The notes below the pieces were generated by a model that was not told the origin of the DNA, searched no databases, and saw only the letters and a list, made by a program, of their open reading frames with translations. The position numbers and the translations under genes were made by a program. Source: JAFAHS01 sp046728175 (GTDB taxonomy: Bacteria; Desulfobacterota; Binatia; Binatales; Binataceae). Taken from it: a stretch of 64,000 nucleotides of DNA. The stretch covers positions 12,589 to 76,588 of the forward strand of contig JBKPEA010000034.1 in assembly GCA_046728175.1 (NCBI GenBank), given 5' to 3'. This document shows positions 20,265 to 30,056 of this stretch, piece after piece (the stretch's first letter is position 1; each line of letters starts with the position of its first letter).

Positions 20265-22201
20265 TTCACCTGCTCCGCGGTTTTAATGGGCTCGACCATC
20301 GAATAGATCATCGCGCGGTCATGCGCCCGGGGCTTTCCATTGCGCCCAGAAGGTGCGAGGCGAACCTGTACGCGTTCCGCGGGCGACGTAGGAATATTCT
20401 TGCCGACGTAGTTCGGGCGTATCGGCACCGCGCGGTGCCCACGGTCAATCAGGACCGCCAACCTCACCGTCGCGGGCCGGCCGTACCGCCAGATCATGGT
20501 CATCGCGCGCTGCACGGTCCAGCCGCTGTTGATCACGTCATCGACGATCACGATGGTGCGGCCTTCGACGCTGAAAGGAGCTCCACCATCCAACTCCTGG
20601 ATGCCATCCTGAGACCGGTAAACATCCACCGCCGCACAGGGTGCGCGAGTTCCGCTCTTCTTTTCGAGCGCGTCACGCACGCGGGTTGCCAGGACTGCGC
20701 CATGGCTCACTACTCCGATCAGATGGACATTGGTCAGGTCACTGACGTCGGCGGCTATCTGGTCGCCCAGCGATTCGACCGCGAGCGCAATCTCGTCGGA
20801 ATTCATGACCTCGCGCTGCGGCCCGCGCCGGTATGGTTCGTAGCCGTGTTCCTCGGCCTGCTTGACGGTTTCGAACACCGCCAGAGAAGGTTCTTCGATC
20901 CATTGGCGGACATAACCGTACAGATTTTCATCGTACTTGTAGTAGCGACGCGAGCGCGCATGTCCGACGAATTCGACGCTCAGTTCCCGTTCGCAATATT
21001 CACAGCGGAGCGGCAGCGCGTGGCGGTCCATCGTGCGCGCCAACTTGAAACGCGGGCGCAGGTGCGGACCCTCGAAACGAGTGATGCAGTTGGAATTGGC
21101 GCAGCGGGGATAGGGCTCGGCTTTGAAGCGAATGGTTTGGCCCGCTGGTTTCGCGTCCGCGCGCTGTTTCTGTTCAATGAGCCATGCGATCAGCGCCATC
21201 CGCACCGGTACACCGACGGCAGCCTGTTCGAAATAAACTGCGCGCGGGTCGCTGTCGAGTTCGTAGGCGAGCTCATCGGTACGCGGCAGTGGATGCATGA
21301 CCACCGCCTCCTGGGTGCGCTGGGTTTTGAGGGCCCGCGCGTCGAAACGCACATAGTCACCCGGTTTGATTTCCTTGCCCGCCAGGCGCTCCTTCTGCAG
21401 CCGCGTGACGTAGAAGGCATCCAGCGAGGCCGGCGCCTCGCCCGCGGGCACCTTGTCGAGTGCAAGATCGCCGGTGAAAAGCGCCATCTGATGCGGCGCA
21501 CTGGGAGTCAGGTACAGCGCGTCGAGTCCACCCGCGAGCGATTTCAGCTCGTCCATGGTTACCGTGGAGAAGCTGTAGTTGCGTTCCGCGGCCAGGCGTT
21601 CCAGCACGTAAGCCGGTACGTCCATCCCGCTGGTCGGAACCGCGACAATGTTCGCGCCGAACCGGGCTAGCGCGTAAATCAGGGAATGGACGGTGCGGCC
21701 GAACTTCAGGTCGCCGCAGAGCGCGACCGTGAGCCCTTTGAGCTTCTTCTTCTTCCTGCGCAGGACAAACAAATCGCAGAGGGTTTGGGTCGGGTGCTCG
21801 CGGCTGCCGTCTCCGGCGTTGAGGACTGGACACGGCGCATACTCGGCCGCGACCCGCGCGGCACCGTCATGCGGATGGCGCAGTACGATGAGATCGGCGT
21901 AGGCGCTTACAATGCGTACCGTATCGGCCAGACTCTCCCCTTTGGCGGCGGAACTCGCGCGCATATCGGCAGAGCTGATGACCGCACCGCCGAGTCGGTG
22001 CATGGCCGATTCGAAGCTCAAGCGAGTTCGGGTCGATGGCTCGTAGAACAGCGTCGCCATGATCAACCCGTCGGCGAGCGCGAGGCTCGTGCCGTGCGCG
22101 AGCGCCTCGGCAAATTCGTCCGCGAGCTTGAAGACCCGCTCGATCTCTGGCAGCGTGAGATCGTCGATCGAGACCACGTCGGTTTTGGAGAGTCGGGCCA
22201 T
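20261..22201 (-). CDS. pyrB: Aspartate carbamoyltransferase fused to a PyrI-type zinc module and a PyrR-like domain
   Basis: One uninterrupted 646-codon frame. Residues 1-345 are a full ATCase: carbamoyl-phosphate site STRTR (56-60), a lysine in SSAAKGESL, HPTQTL (136-141) and HPLPRTDE (303-310). Residues 362-410 look like the PyrI zinc domain, with C367-x4-C372 and C400-x2-C403 and the sequence CANSNCITRFEG. After a linker, residues 466-615 resemble PyrR: VIVDDVINSGWT in the PRPP-loop position, then RLAVLIDRGHRAVPIRPNYVGKN. The PyrI nucleotide-binding domain is absent. Catalysis should be normal; the fused domain may sense UMP or PRPP, which is inference. It follows pyrR by 19 bases and overlaps pyrC by four. 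Confidence 0.93.
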   Translation of the reverse strand: MARLSKTDVVSIDDLTLPEIERVFKLADEFAEALAHGTSLALADGLIMATLFYEPSTRTRLSFESAMHRLGGAVISSADMRASSAAKGESLADTVRIVSAYADLIVLRHPHDGAARVAAEYAPCPVLNAGDGSREHPTQTLCDLFVLRRKKKKLKGLTVALCGDLKFGRTVHSLIYALARFGANIVAVPTSGMDVPAYVLERLAAERNYSFSTVTMDELKSLAGGLDALYLTPSAPHQMALFTGDLALDKVPAGEAPASLDAFYVTRLQKERLAGKEIKPGDYVRFDARALKTQRTQEAVVMHPLPRTDELAYELDSDPRAVYFEQAAVGVPVRMALIAWLIEQKQRADAKPAGQTIRFKAEPYPRCANSNCITRFEGPHLRPRFKLARTMDRHALPLRCEYCERELSVEFVGHARSRRYYKYDENLYGYVRQWIEEPSLAVFETVKQAEEHGYEPYRRGPQREVMNSDEIALAVESLGDQIAADVSDLTNVHLIGVVSHGAVLATRVRDALEKKSGTRAPCAAVDVYRSQDGIQELDGGAPFSVEGRTIVIVDDVINSGWTVQRAMTMIWRYGRPATVRLAVLIDRGHRAVPIRPNYVGKNIPTSPAERVQVRLAPSGRNGKPRAHDRAMIYSMVEPIKTAEQVK

Positions 22202-22220
22202 CAGCGTAGCGCGCTGCGCA

Positions 22221-22763
22221 TCACTTTCCGTTTCCGATCACGACCGCATCCGCACCATCCACCTCGGCCAGGCGTACATACACGCGTTGACCTTCCGGCG
22301 CCTTGATATTTTTGCCTACATAGTCCGCGCGAATGGGCAGCTCGTGCTCGCCGCGATCCACCAATACGGCCAGTTGAATCGACTCTGCTCGCCCCAGGTC
22401 AGCGAGCGCGTCAAGGGCGGCGCGCACGGTGCGCCCGGTGTAGAGAACATCGTCGATCAGCACGACCCGCTTGCGGTCGAGCGAAAAAGGAATATCGCGA
22501 CCGAGCAGCCGAGGATCTCCGGGGGTACCTTTGCCGTCATCGCGATATGAAGAGATGTCGAGGGTGCCAACCGCAATGCTACCCGCGCCGTTCGCTTTGA
22601 GCTCGACCGCGAGCCGCTCGGCCAGGCTGGCCCCACGCCGCACGATGCCGATGAGCGCGAGGTTTTCCGCGCCGCCGTGGCGCTCGCCGATTTCATGTGC
22701 GATCCGCTTGATGGAGCGCGCGACCGCGGTGGCGTCCAGGGCTACCTGCGGCTTGGTGCTCAT
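22221..22763 (-). CDS. pyrR: PyrR, pyrimidine attenuation regulator/uracil phosphoribosyltransferase
   Basis: 180 residues, normal for PyrR. The PRPP-binding loop is intact (VVLIDDVLYTGRT, residues 100-112), the pyrophosphate-loop region reads IGIVRRGASLA, and the C-terminus has LAVLVDRGEHELPIRADYVGKNI. PyrR binds UMP and then a leader hairpin of pyr mRNA, promoting termination; it also has weak uracil phosphoribosyltransferase activity. It is the first gene of the pyr operon and is preceded by a leader with matching RNA structure. No good Shine-Dalgarno sequence is visible, since the terminator U-tract ends only 11 bases before the ATG. Translation may therefore also respond to leader folding. 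Confidence 0.93.
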   Translation of the reverse strand: MSTKPQVALDATAVARSIKRIAHEIGERHGGAENLALIGIVRRGASLAERLAVELKANGAGSIAVGTLDISSYRDDGKGTPGDPRLLGRDIPFSLDRKRVVLIDDVLYTGRTVRAALDALADLGRAESIQLAVLVDRGEHELPIRADYVGKNIKAPEGQRVYVRLAEVDGADAVVIGNGK

Positions 22764-22774
22764 GGCCGCGCGCG

Positions 22775-22795
22775 AAAAAAAACCCGACTGCGGGT
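22775..22795 (-). terminator. Intrinsic terminator in the pyr leader
   Basis: On the minus strand ACCCG, a CAGT loop and CGGGT form a 5-bp GC-rich hairpin followed directly by eight T. It lies between the promoter and pyrR, so it acts as an attenuator rather than a gene-end terminator. The stem is short, which suits a terminator that must be out-competed by an alternative fold. Confidence 0.75.
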
Positions 22796-22866
22796 GCAGC
22801 CAGGCTGAATGCTAAGGTAATTCATCTGTACAACCTTCCCGCTATCTCAGTAGCGGATTAAAGGTT
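22790..22866 (-). promoter_or_regulatory. PyrR-binding attenuator: anti-antiterminator and antiterminator
   Basis: The leader RNA can form AACCUU(22866-22861), an A/U-rich internal bulge, CCGCUA, loop CUGAGA (22850-22845), UAGCGG, G and AAGGUU (22837-22832). The hexaloop fits the CNGNGA consensus of PyrR binding loops, and the asymmetric bulge is in the expected place. In the alternative fold, GCGGG (22842-22838) pairs with CCCGC (22794-22790), the 5' arm of the terminator, and AAGGU (22837-22833) pairs with ACCUU (22818-22814). UMP-loaded PyrR should hold the first hairpin and so allow termination. The base pairing is seen in the sequence; the regulation is inferred. Confidence 0.8.
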
Positions 22867-22872
22867 ACCTCT

Positions 22873-22901
22873 TTTGTAACCGCACGCGATCTTCCGGTCA
22901 A
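22873..22901 (-). promoter_or_regulatory. Putative sigma-70 promoter of the pyr operon
   Basis: Minus-strand TTGACC (22901-22896) and TACAAA (22878-22873) are separated by 17 bases. Initiation about seven bases downstream would start the transcript at or next to the first arm of the PyrR-binding hairpin. The hexamers match consensus at five and four positions. Confidence 0.55.
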
Positions 22902-22922
22902 GGGGCGCGCGCTGTCAAATGG

Positions 22923-23534
22923 TTAGGCGCTCTTCTTGCGCTCCAGCTTTTTCAAGCGCTGGTCCTGATCCTTGGTTTGAATGGTGATCCGATCGTCAAA
23001 ACGATCGAACTTTTGCACCAGGCTTTGCAGGGCTTTGTTGGTCTTGTTGAGTTCGATGGTGAGTTTCTTGGCGGCGGATTCGGCAGACAGCGCCAGCTCG
23101 CGTTTCAACGCTTTGGCGCTTTCGGTCATTTCGCGTACCAGTTCGTGCTGGACCGCCTGAGCATTGCGCTGCGCCTGCTCTTGGGCGGCGGCGGCGCTGG
23201 TGGTGAGGCGCGCGGCGGTCGTATCAACGGTGCGTGTAGCTTCCGCGCTAAGCTGCTCGCGAAATTCCACGCGGGTCCGCCCCAGGGTTTCACCAAGCCG
23301 CACCATCTCCGCGCCGAGGTCCGACCTGAGCACGCCCAGGCCGCGGCGATTTTCAGCAATTTGGTCGGACAGGAAACGAATCTGTCCCCCGACTTCCGCA
23401 AACTGCCCGAGCAGTTCCTGGCGCAGCGAGTCGATGCGCCCCCCAAACCCGGTCACCGCTTCAATCACCAACTCGAACCGCGCGCCCAGCTCTTCGAGCA
23501 TCGTTCCTAATCGGTCCGCTGCTTGGTCGGCCAC
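22923..23534 (-). CDS. Coiled-coil protein of unknown function
   Basis: 203 residues from a GTG 19 bases downstream of the lepB stop. The whole protein is predicted helical, rich in A, E, L, Q and R with heptad-like spacing, for example RIDSLRQELLGQFAEVGGQI and later DQDQRLKKLERKK at the C-terminus. No signal peptide, membrane span or catalytic motif is seen. It resembles short bacterial coiled-coil proteins such as methyl-accepting-like or apolipoprotein-like helices without a named domain. It is probably the last gene of the lepA-lepB unit and ends just upstream of the pyr promoter. I do not recognise a function. Confidence 0.65.
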   Translation of the reverse strand: MADQAADRLGTMLEELGARFELVIEAVTGFGGRIDSLRQELLGQFAEVGGQIRFLSDQIAENRRGLGVLRSDLGAEMVRLGETLGRTRVEFREQLSAEATRTVDTTAARLTTSAAAAQEQAQRNAQAVQHELVREMTESAKALKRELALSAESAAKKLTIELNKTNKALQSLVQKFDRFDDRITIQTKDQDQRLKKLERKKSA

Positions 23535-23553
23535 TCAAGCCCCCTTCCGTCCG

Positions 23554-24270
23554 TCAATGAACGATCGTCCCGAAGCGTGACCAGCGCACCGGTAGCAAGC
23601 CATCATGATCGCTGTCCCACGACCAGTAAATTATCAGCGCCTTACCCTCAACGTCGTTCTCGTCGACAAACCCCCAAAACCGGCTGTCGTAACTGCGGTC
23701 GCGATTATCCCCCATCACGAAGATTTTTCCAGAGGGGACCTGAACCGGACCGAAGTTGTCGCGCGGTGAGATGGGCGAGCGATCGCGGTCCACAACCTCG
23801 AAATGCCCGTGGGGATCGTCCATCGACTGACCGTTGAGCCATACGTGTCCGTTCTTCACCTGGATGGTGTCGCCGGGCATGCCAATGACGCGTTTTATGA
23901 AATCCTTGGTCCGGTCCGGAGGAAAAACGAAGACCACCACATCGCTGCGATGAATCGCCTCGAAATGCAGGAGGTACTGTCCATACGGCAGTCCCGGGAT
24001 TTGCAGGCCCAAAATCGAGTCCGGCATGCGGATCCCATAGATCATCTTGTTGACCAGAATGTGGTCGCCGATGAGCAGGGTCGGCTCCATGGAGCCAGAG
24101 GGAATTTTGTACGCCTGGATAAAAAACGTGCGAATGAAAATGGCAAGCACCAGCGCAATTGCGAGCGCCTCGCCATATTCCCGCGCTGCCGATTTCTGCG
24201 GTGCGGGCGCGGAACCGGCACTCGCGCGGGGCGGTTCCGTCGACTTCAAGTCTCGTACTGGTTGTGCCAC
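23554..24270 (-). CDS. lepB: Signal peptidase I (first of two)
   Basis: 238 residues with one N-terminal membrane helix (about 34-54). The Ser-Lys catalytic dyad is S60 in IPSGSMEPT and K126 in DFIKRVIGMPGD; the box FVMGDNRDRSYDSRFWG follows. It cleaves Sec and Tat signal peptides at the periplasmic face of the inner membrane. It starts 21 bases after a paralogous lepB, and the two share most motifs, so they come from a tandem duplication. This copy has a shorter region between the dyad and the GDNRD box. Both catalytic residues are present, so neither copy looks dead. Confidence 0.93.
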   Translation of the reverse strand: MAQPVRDLKSTEPPRASAGSAPAPQKSAAREYGEALAIALVLAIFIRTFFIQAYKIPSGSMEPTLLIGDHILVNKMIYGIRMPDSILGLQIPGLPYGQYLLHFEAIHRSDVVVFVFPPDRTKDFIKRVIGMPGDTIQVKNGHVWLNGQSMDDPHGHFEVVDRDRSPISPRDNFGPVQVPSGKIFVMGDNRDRSYDSRFWGFVDENDVEGKALIIYWSWDSDHDGLLPVRWSRFGTIVH

Positions 24271-24291
24271 GCCCGACCTCTTCCGATCTTC

Positions 24292-25052
24292 TTAACCACC
24301 GAGCGAGCTGCCGAAGCGCGTCCATCGAATTGGCAACGGCCCGGTCGCGTCACCGTCCCAAGACCAGTAAACCACCAGCGCTCGCCCTTCCACGTCGTTC
24401 TGGTCGGCAAATCCCCAATACCTGCTATCCTCGCTATGATCGCGGTTGTCCCCCATCACAAACAGGCGCCCCGCGGGGACTTCGAGCGGACCAACGATCG
24501 CTCCGCTGGCGTCCATGAAGCCAAAGTTGTCGCGCGGAACTTCCAAGCGCTGCCCATCGGGGATCTCGAGGTGCGCATGCGGATCGTTCATGGGACTGCC
24601 GTTAAGCCATATCCGGCCACTCTTTATCTGGACCTTGTCGCCGGGCAAGCCGATCACGCGCTTGATCAGATCCTTGTCCCGCTCCTGTGGATGAACGAAC
24701 ACGATTACGTCGCCGCGGTGGATACCTCCAAAGTGCAGCAGGTAGCGCCCGAGCGGCAGGCCCGCGATGTTAAGGCCGAAAATCGAGTCTGGCAGCCTGA
24801 TCCCGTACGCAATCTTGCTCACCAGGATGTGATCGCCGATCAGCAAGGTCGGTTCCATGGAACCCGAAGGGATCATGTACGCCTGAATGAAGAAGCTGCG
24901 AATCACCAGCGCGAGCACCAATGCGATTAGCACCGCCTCCGCGTACTCGCGCCCGACCGATTTACGTGACTGGACGGCAACCTCGAGCGTGTTGCCAGCT
25001 GGAGGCCCCCCGGACGCTGCGAGTGCCCTCCCGGGATCTTCCTCGGGTGGGA

Positions 25053-25056
<4 letters not shown>
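24292..25056 (-). CDS. lepB: Signal peptidase I (second of two)
   Basis: 254 residues from a GTG overlapping the lepA stop by four bases. A cytosolic N-terminus, one membrane helix (about 40-60), S66 in IPSGSMEPT and K132 in DLIKRVIGLPGD form the active site; GDNRDHSEDSRYWG is the last conserved box. Compared with its neighbour it has a 7-8 residue insertion before the GDNRD region (GFMDASGAIVG). The lepA-lepB order is common in bacteria, which suggests this is the ancestral copy. The two copies may differ in substrate range, a guess from retention of both. Confidence 0.93.
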
Positions 25057-26855
<1,799 letters not shown>

Positions 26856-26857
26856 TG

Positions 26858-27805
26858 TTAATGCCCGCGACTGCGCGCATCGCGAAAATAGCTGAAGGTC
26901 CGATCCAGACCTTCGGCGAGCTCGACCTCGGGTTTCCAGCTCAGCTCCGCCGCGGCACGCAGCGGCGAAATCACCGAGCGCAGTTGCTCGCCCGGACGCG
27001 CCTCGGCATATTGCGCCGGCTCCGCTTCGCCGGCGACCTGAGCCAGCGCGGTGTACAACTCGTTAACGCTGGTCTCGCGGCCGGTGCCGATGTTGAGCGC
27101 GAGACCCGAAGCCTTCGACGTCAGCGCATAGAGGTTGGCGCGCAGCACGTCGCCGACATAGGTGTAGTCGCGGGTTTGCTGGCCGTCGCCGAAGATCGTG
27201 CAGCGCTGCCGGTCGAGCAGGCGTCTGCAGAAGATCGCCACCACCCCCGCCTCCCCATGCGGGTCCTGCCGCGGTCCGTAGACGTTGGCGTAGCGCAGCG
27301 CCAGGTAATCGATCCCATACTGTGCGCGATAGAAGAACAGATATTTCTCGGTCGCAAGTTTGGCGATGCCGTAGGGGCTCAGCGGGCGGCATGGATGGTC
27401 CTCGTCGCAGGGGAAGGTTTCCTGCTCGCCATATATCGCTCCTCCGGTCGAGGCAAACACACATCGCCTGAGGCCGTGTTGCCGACCGGCTTCCATCAGG
27501 TTGAGAAACCCGACCAGGTTCACCTCGGCGTCAAAGGCCGGATCGGCAACCGAGCGGCGCACATCCATCTGCGCGGCAAAATGATAGATGATTTCGGGCC
27601 GCTCGCATGCCATGACCTCCTGCACGGCGGCCGCGTCGCACAGATTGACCTGGTAAAAGCGTGCCTTGGGATTAACTTGCTCGCGCTTTCCCGAGGACAG
27701 ATGGTCCAGCACCGCAATCGGCCCCGCGTCCACATTGACCAGGGCATCAACCGTGGTCGACCCGATAAACCCCGCTCCGCCGGTGACCAGAATACTCATA
27801 CTCAT
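26858..27805 (-). CDS. NAD-dependent sugar-nucleotide epimerase (GalE-like)
   Basis: 315 residues of extended SDR type. The NAD site TGGAGFIGSTT is at the N-terminus and the catalytic tyrosine-lysine pair is in SPYGIAKLATEKY. The conserved RYANVYGPRQDPHGEAG loop is present. It is closest to UDP-glucose 4-epimerases or UDP-glucuronate epimerase/decarboxylases. Its gene overlaps the UDP-glucose dehydrogenase gene by four bases, so it may act on UDP-glucose, UDP-glucuronate or the decarboxylated sugar, feeding surface polysaccharide. The exact reaction is not settled by sequence alone. Confidence 0.86.
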   Translation of the reverse strand: MSMSILVTGGAGFIGSTTVDALVNVDAGPIAVLDHLSSGKREQVNPKARFYQVNLCDAAAVQEVMACERPEIIYHFAAQMDVRRSVADPAFDAEVNLVGFLNLMEAGRQHGLRRCVFASTGGAIYGEQETFPCDEDHPCRPLSPYGIAKLATEKYLFFYRAQYGIDYLALRYANVYGPRQDPHGEAGVVAIFCRRLLDRQRCTIFGDGQQTRDYTYVGDVLRANLYALTSKASGLALNIGTGRETSVNELYTALAQVAGEAEPAQYAEARPGEQLRSVISPLRAAAELSWKPEVELAEGLDRTFSYFRDARSRGH

Positions 27806-29112
27806 GACACCGCTGGCCTTCCCACTGAATAGTATCGGATGTCCAGCGCCTTCATCAGTTCGGGATCATACAGGTTGCGGCCGTCGAATATCACGGGCTG
27901 CTTGAGTTCGGCCTTGATGCGTTGAAAGTTGGGGCGACGAAATTCGTTCCATTCGGTGCAAATGAGCAACGCATCCGCGCCCTTGAGGGCCTCATAGTTG
28001 TTCCTGTGAAAACTGACCCTCGAATTGAGCAGCTGGCGGGCGCTTTCCAGCGCTTCCGGATCGTGAACCCGAACTTTAGCGCCACGCGCGAACAACTCTT
28101 CAATCACCACCAGTGACGGGGCCTCGCGCATGTCATCGGTGCGCGGCTTGAAGGCGAGTCCCCAAATCGCAAAACTGCGCCCGCTCAGGTCATTGCCGAA
28201 GTGTTCGGTGACGCGCCTGGGTAGCAATCGTTTCTGCTGCAGATTCACGCTCTCGGCGGCTTTCAGCAGCGAACAGTCCTGTTGTTTCTCGTCGGCGGTA
28301 TGGATCAGCGCCTGGACGTCCTTGGGGAAGCACGACCCGCCGTAGCCGATGCCGGGGAAAAGAAACTGCGATCCAATTCTGCGGTCGGAACCCATCCCGC
28401 GGCGTACCGCATTGATGTCGGCGCCAACCGTCTCGCAGAGGTTGGCGATCAGGTTAATGAAGGAAATTCGGACCGCGAGAAACGAGTTCGCCGCGTACTT
28501 GGACAACTCTGCGGACTTGGGATCCATCACCAGGATCGGATTGTCGGTGCGCACAAAGGGCGAGTGAATGTCCTTTAAAATAGCGGTCGCGCGGTCGGAC
28601 CGGCTCCCGATGATTACGCGGTCGGGGCGCATGAAATCTTCCACCGCCGACCCTTCTTTGAGGAACTCCGGGACCGAGCAGACGTCGATGTCCGGCCGGC
28701 CCAGACGCACCAGCAGGTCTTTTACCTGGTCGTTGGTGCCAACCGGGACCGTGCTCTTGATCGCGACCACGTGATAGCCCTTGGCCGCTTTGGCGATTTC
28801 CTCTGCGACGCTGAACACGCTGGATAGGTCGGCCGCCCCGGACTGCCCCATCGGTGTGCCCACCGCGATAAACGTGACTATCGATTGCCCGATCGCTCCG
28901 CGAACATCGAGCGAAAAATGGATGCGGCCTTCGTTCAGATTGCGGCGCACCAGCTCCCCCAGACCGGGCTCATAGATCGGAATCTGGCCTTCGTTGAGTG
29001 CCCCGATCCGCCGCGAATCGATATCCACGCAGGCGACTTCGTTGCCGTTCTCGGCGTAGCAAGTGCCACTCACCAATCCCACGTAGCCGGTACCCACCAC
29101 TGCGATATTCAT
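27802..29112 (-). CDS. ugd: UDP-glucose 6-dehydrogenase
   Basis: 436 residues from ATG 29112. The frame remains open for 160 codons upstream, but that part is antisense to the GT2 gene and is unlike the family, so it was dropped. NAD-binding motif AVVGTGYVGLVSG is at the N-terminus, and the catalytic cysteine is in GYGGSCFPKDVQAL. A C-terminal UDP-binding domain is present (AFKPRTDDMREAPSL). It makes UDP-glucuronate by two oxidations of UDP-glucose. It starts five bases after a GT2 glycosyltransferase and overlaps an epimerase, so all three probably supply one envelope glycan pathway. Confidence 0.95.
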   Translation of the reverse strand: MNIAVVGTGYVGLVSGTCYAENGNEVACVDIDSRRIGALNEGQIPIYEPGLGELVRRNLNEGRIHFSLDVRGAIGQSIVTFIAVGTPMGQSGAADLSSVFSVAEEIAKAAKGYHVVAIKSTVPVGTNDQVKDLLVRLGRPDIDVCSVPEFLKEGSAVEDFMRPDRVIIGSRSDRATAILKDIHSPFVRTDNPILVMDPKSAELSKYAANSFLAVRISFINLIANLCETVGADINAVRRGMGSDRRIGSQFLFPGIGYGGSCFPKDVQALIHTADEKQQDCSLLKAAESVNLQQKRLLPRRVTEHFGNDLSGRSFAIWGLAFKPRTDDMREAPSLVVIEELFARGAKVRVHDPEALESARQLLNSRVSFHRNNYEALKGADALLICTEWNEFRRPNFQRIKAELKQPVIFDGRNLYDPELMKALDIRYYSVGRPAVS

Positions 29113-29117
29113 GAACT

Positions 29118-30056
29118 CTAGAATTCCTCTTTGATCACGTAGGTCTGTTTGCCTTGCGATTCGTGATAGGTCCGCGCCAGCATTTCGCCAAGCAGTCCGA
29201 TGCTCACGAATTGTACTCCCACAACCACCAGCAAGACTGCCAGCAACAGTGCCGGCCGGTCGCCGAGGTTGTGACCCAGAACCACCTTCTCGAACACCAG
29301 CCACGCGGTCCACAATGAGCCCAGCGCACCTAAAACGAAGCCGATCGTGCCGAAGACCTGGATGGGCCGGGTTGAATATCCGGACAGGAACTTGACCGTT
29401 ATCAGGTCGAGCAGCGTCCGCAGACCGCGCCCCACGCCGTACTTCGAGGCCCCGGAGGTGCGCGGACGGAAGCCGACTTCGACTTCGGTGATGCGCGCAC
29501 CCTGCTCCGCCGCGATAGCGGGCACGAATCGATGCATCTCGCCATACAGACGCAACCCTCGCGCCAGGTTGCCGCGATAGGCTTTCAAGGTGCATCCGTA
29601 GTCATGCAGGCGGACGCCCGTAATACGAGAAATCAGCGCGTTCGCCGCGATCGATGGCAACCGTCGCGACAGCGCGGCTTGCGCCCAGCGTCCGCTTCTC
29701 CATCCGCTTACCAAGTCATAACCATCCGTCAGGGCGGCGAGCACCTTAGGAATATCGGCCGGGTCGTTTTCGCGGTCAGCGTCGAGCGCGACGATCACCT
29801 CACCGCGCGCGCTGGCGAATCCGCAGGCGAGTGCCGCCGTCTGCCCCGAGTTGCGTGCGAGCCGGATTACCCGGACGCGCGAGTCGGTCCGGGCAATCGT
29901 GCGCAACACTTCCAGGCTGCCGTCATCGGAACCGTCGTCCACGAACAATACCTCATAAGGCCGTCCGAGCCCGGCAAGAGTGCGCGCGAGCTCCGCGTGG
30001 AGCGGAGTCAGGTTGTCGCGCTCGTTGAAGAGCGGGACGACTATTGAGAGGTCCAT
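29118..30056 (-). CDS. Family 2 glycosyltransferase, DPM1/ArnC-like, with C-terminal membrane helices
   Basis: 312 residues. The GT-A domain begins LSIVVPLFNERDNLTPL, has FVDDGSDDGS and the DxD motif DADRENDP. Two membrane helices lie near the C-terminus (about residues 230-255 and 265-290), like polyprenyl-phosphate glycosyltransferases (DPM1, GtrB, ArnC). It likely transfers a sugar from a nucleotide donor to undecaprenyl phosphate at the inner-membrane cytosolic face. The upstream PfkB gene overlaps its start by 16 bases, and ugd follows after five. The donor sugar is unknown; ugd next door makes UDP-glucuronate a candidate. Confidence 0.88.
   Translation of the reverse strand: MDLSIVVPLFNERDNLTPLHAELARTLAGLGRPYEVLFVDDGSDDGSLEVLRTIARTDSRVRVIRLARNSGQTAALACGFASARGEVIVALDADRENDPADIPKVLAALTDGYDLVSGWRSGRWAQAALSRRLPSIAANALISRITGVRLHDYGCTLKAYRGNLARGLRLYGEMHRFVPAIAAEQGARITEVEVGFRPRTSGASKYGVGRGLRTLLDLITVKFLSGYSTRPIQVFGTIGFVLGALGSLWTAWLVFEKVVLGHNLGDRPALLLAVLLVVVGVQFVSIGLLGEMLARTYHESQGKQTYVIKEEF

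Noticed and set aside
20165..21670. 501-codon plus-strand frame across the pyrB fusion
   Set aside because: It is antisense to conserved ATCase and PyrR sequence, has no recognisable domain and arises from GC-rich codon bias.
29113..29595. Extension of ugd upstream to 29595
   Set aside because: The extra residues are antisense to the GT2 gene and unlike any UDP-glucose dehydrogenase; MNIAVVGTGYVG is the family start.
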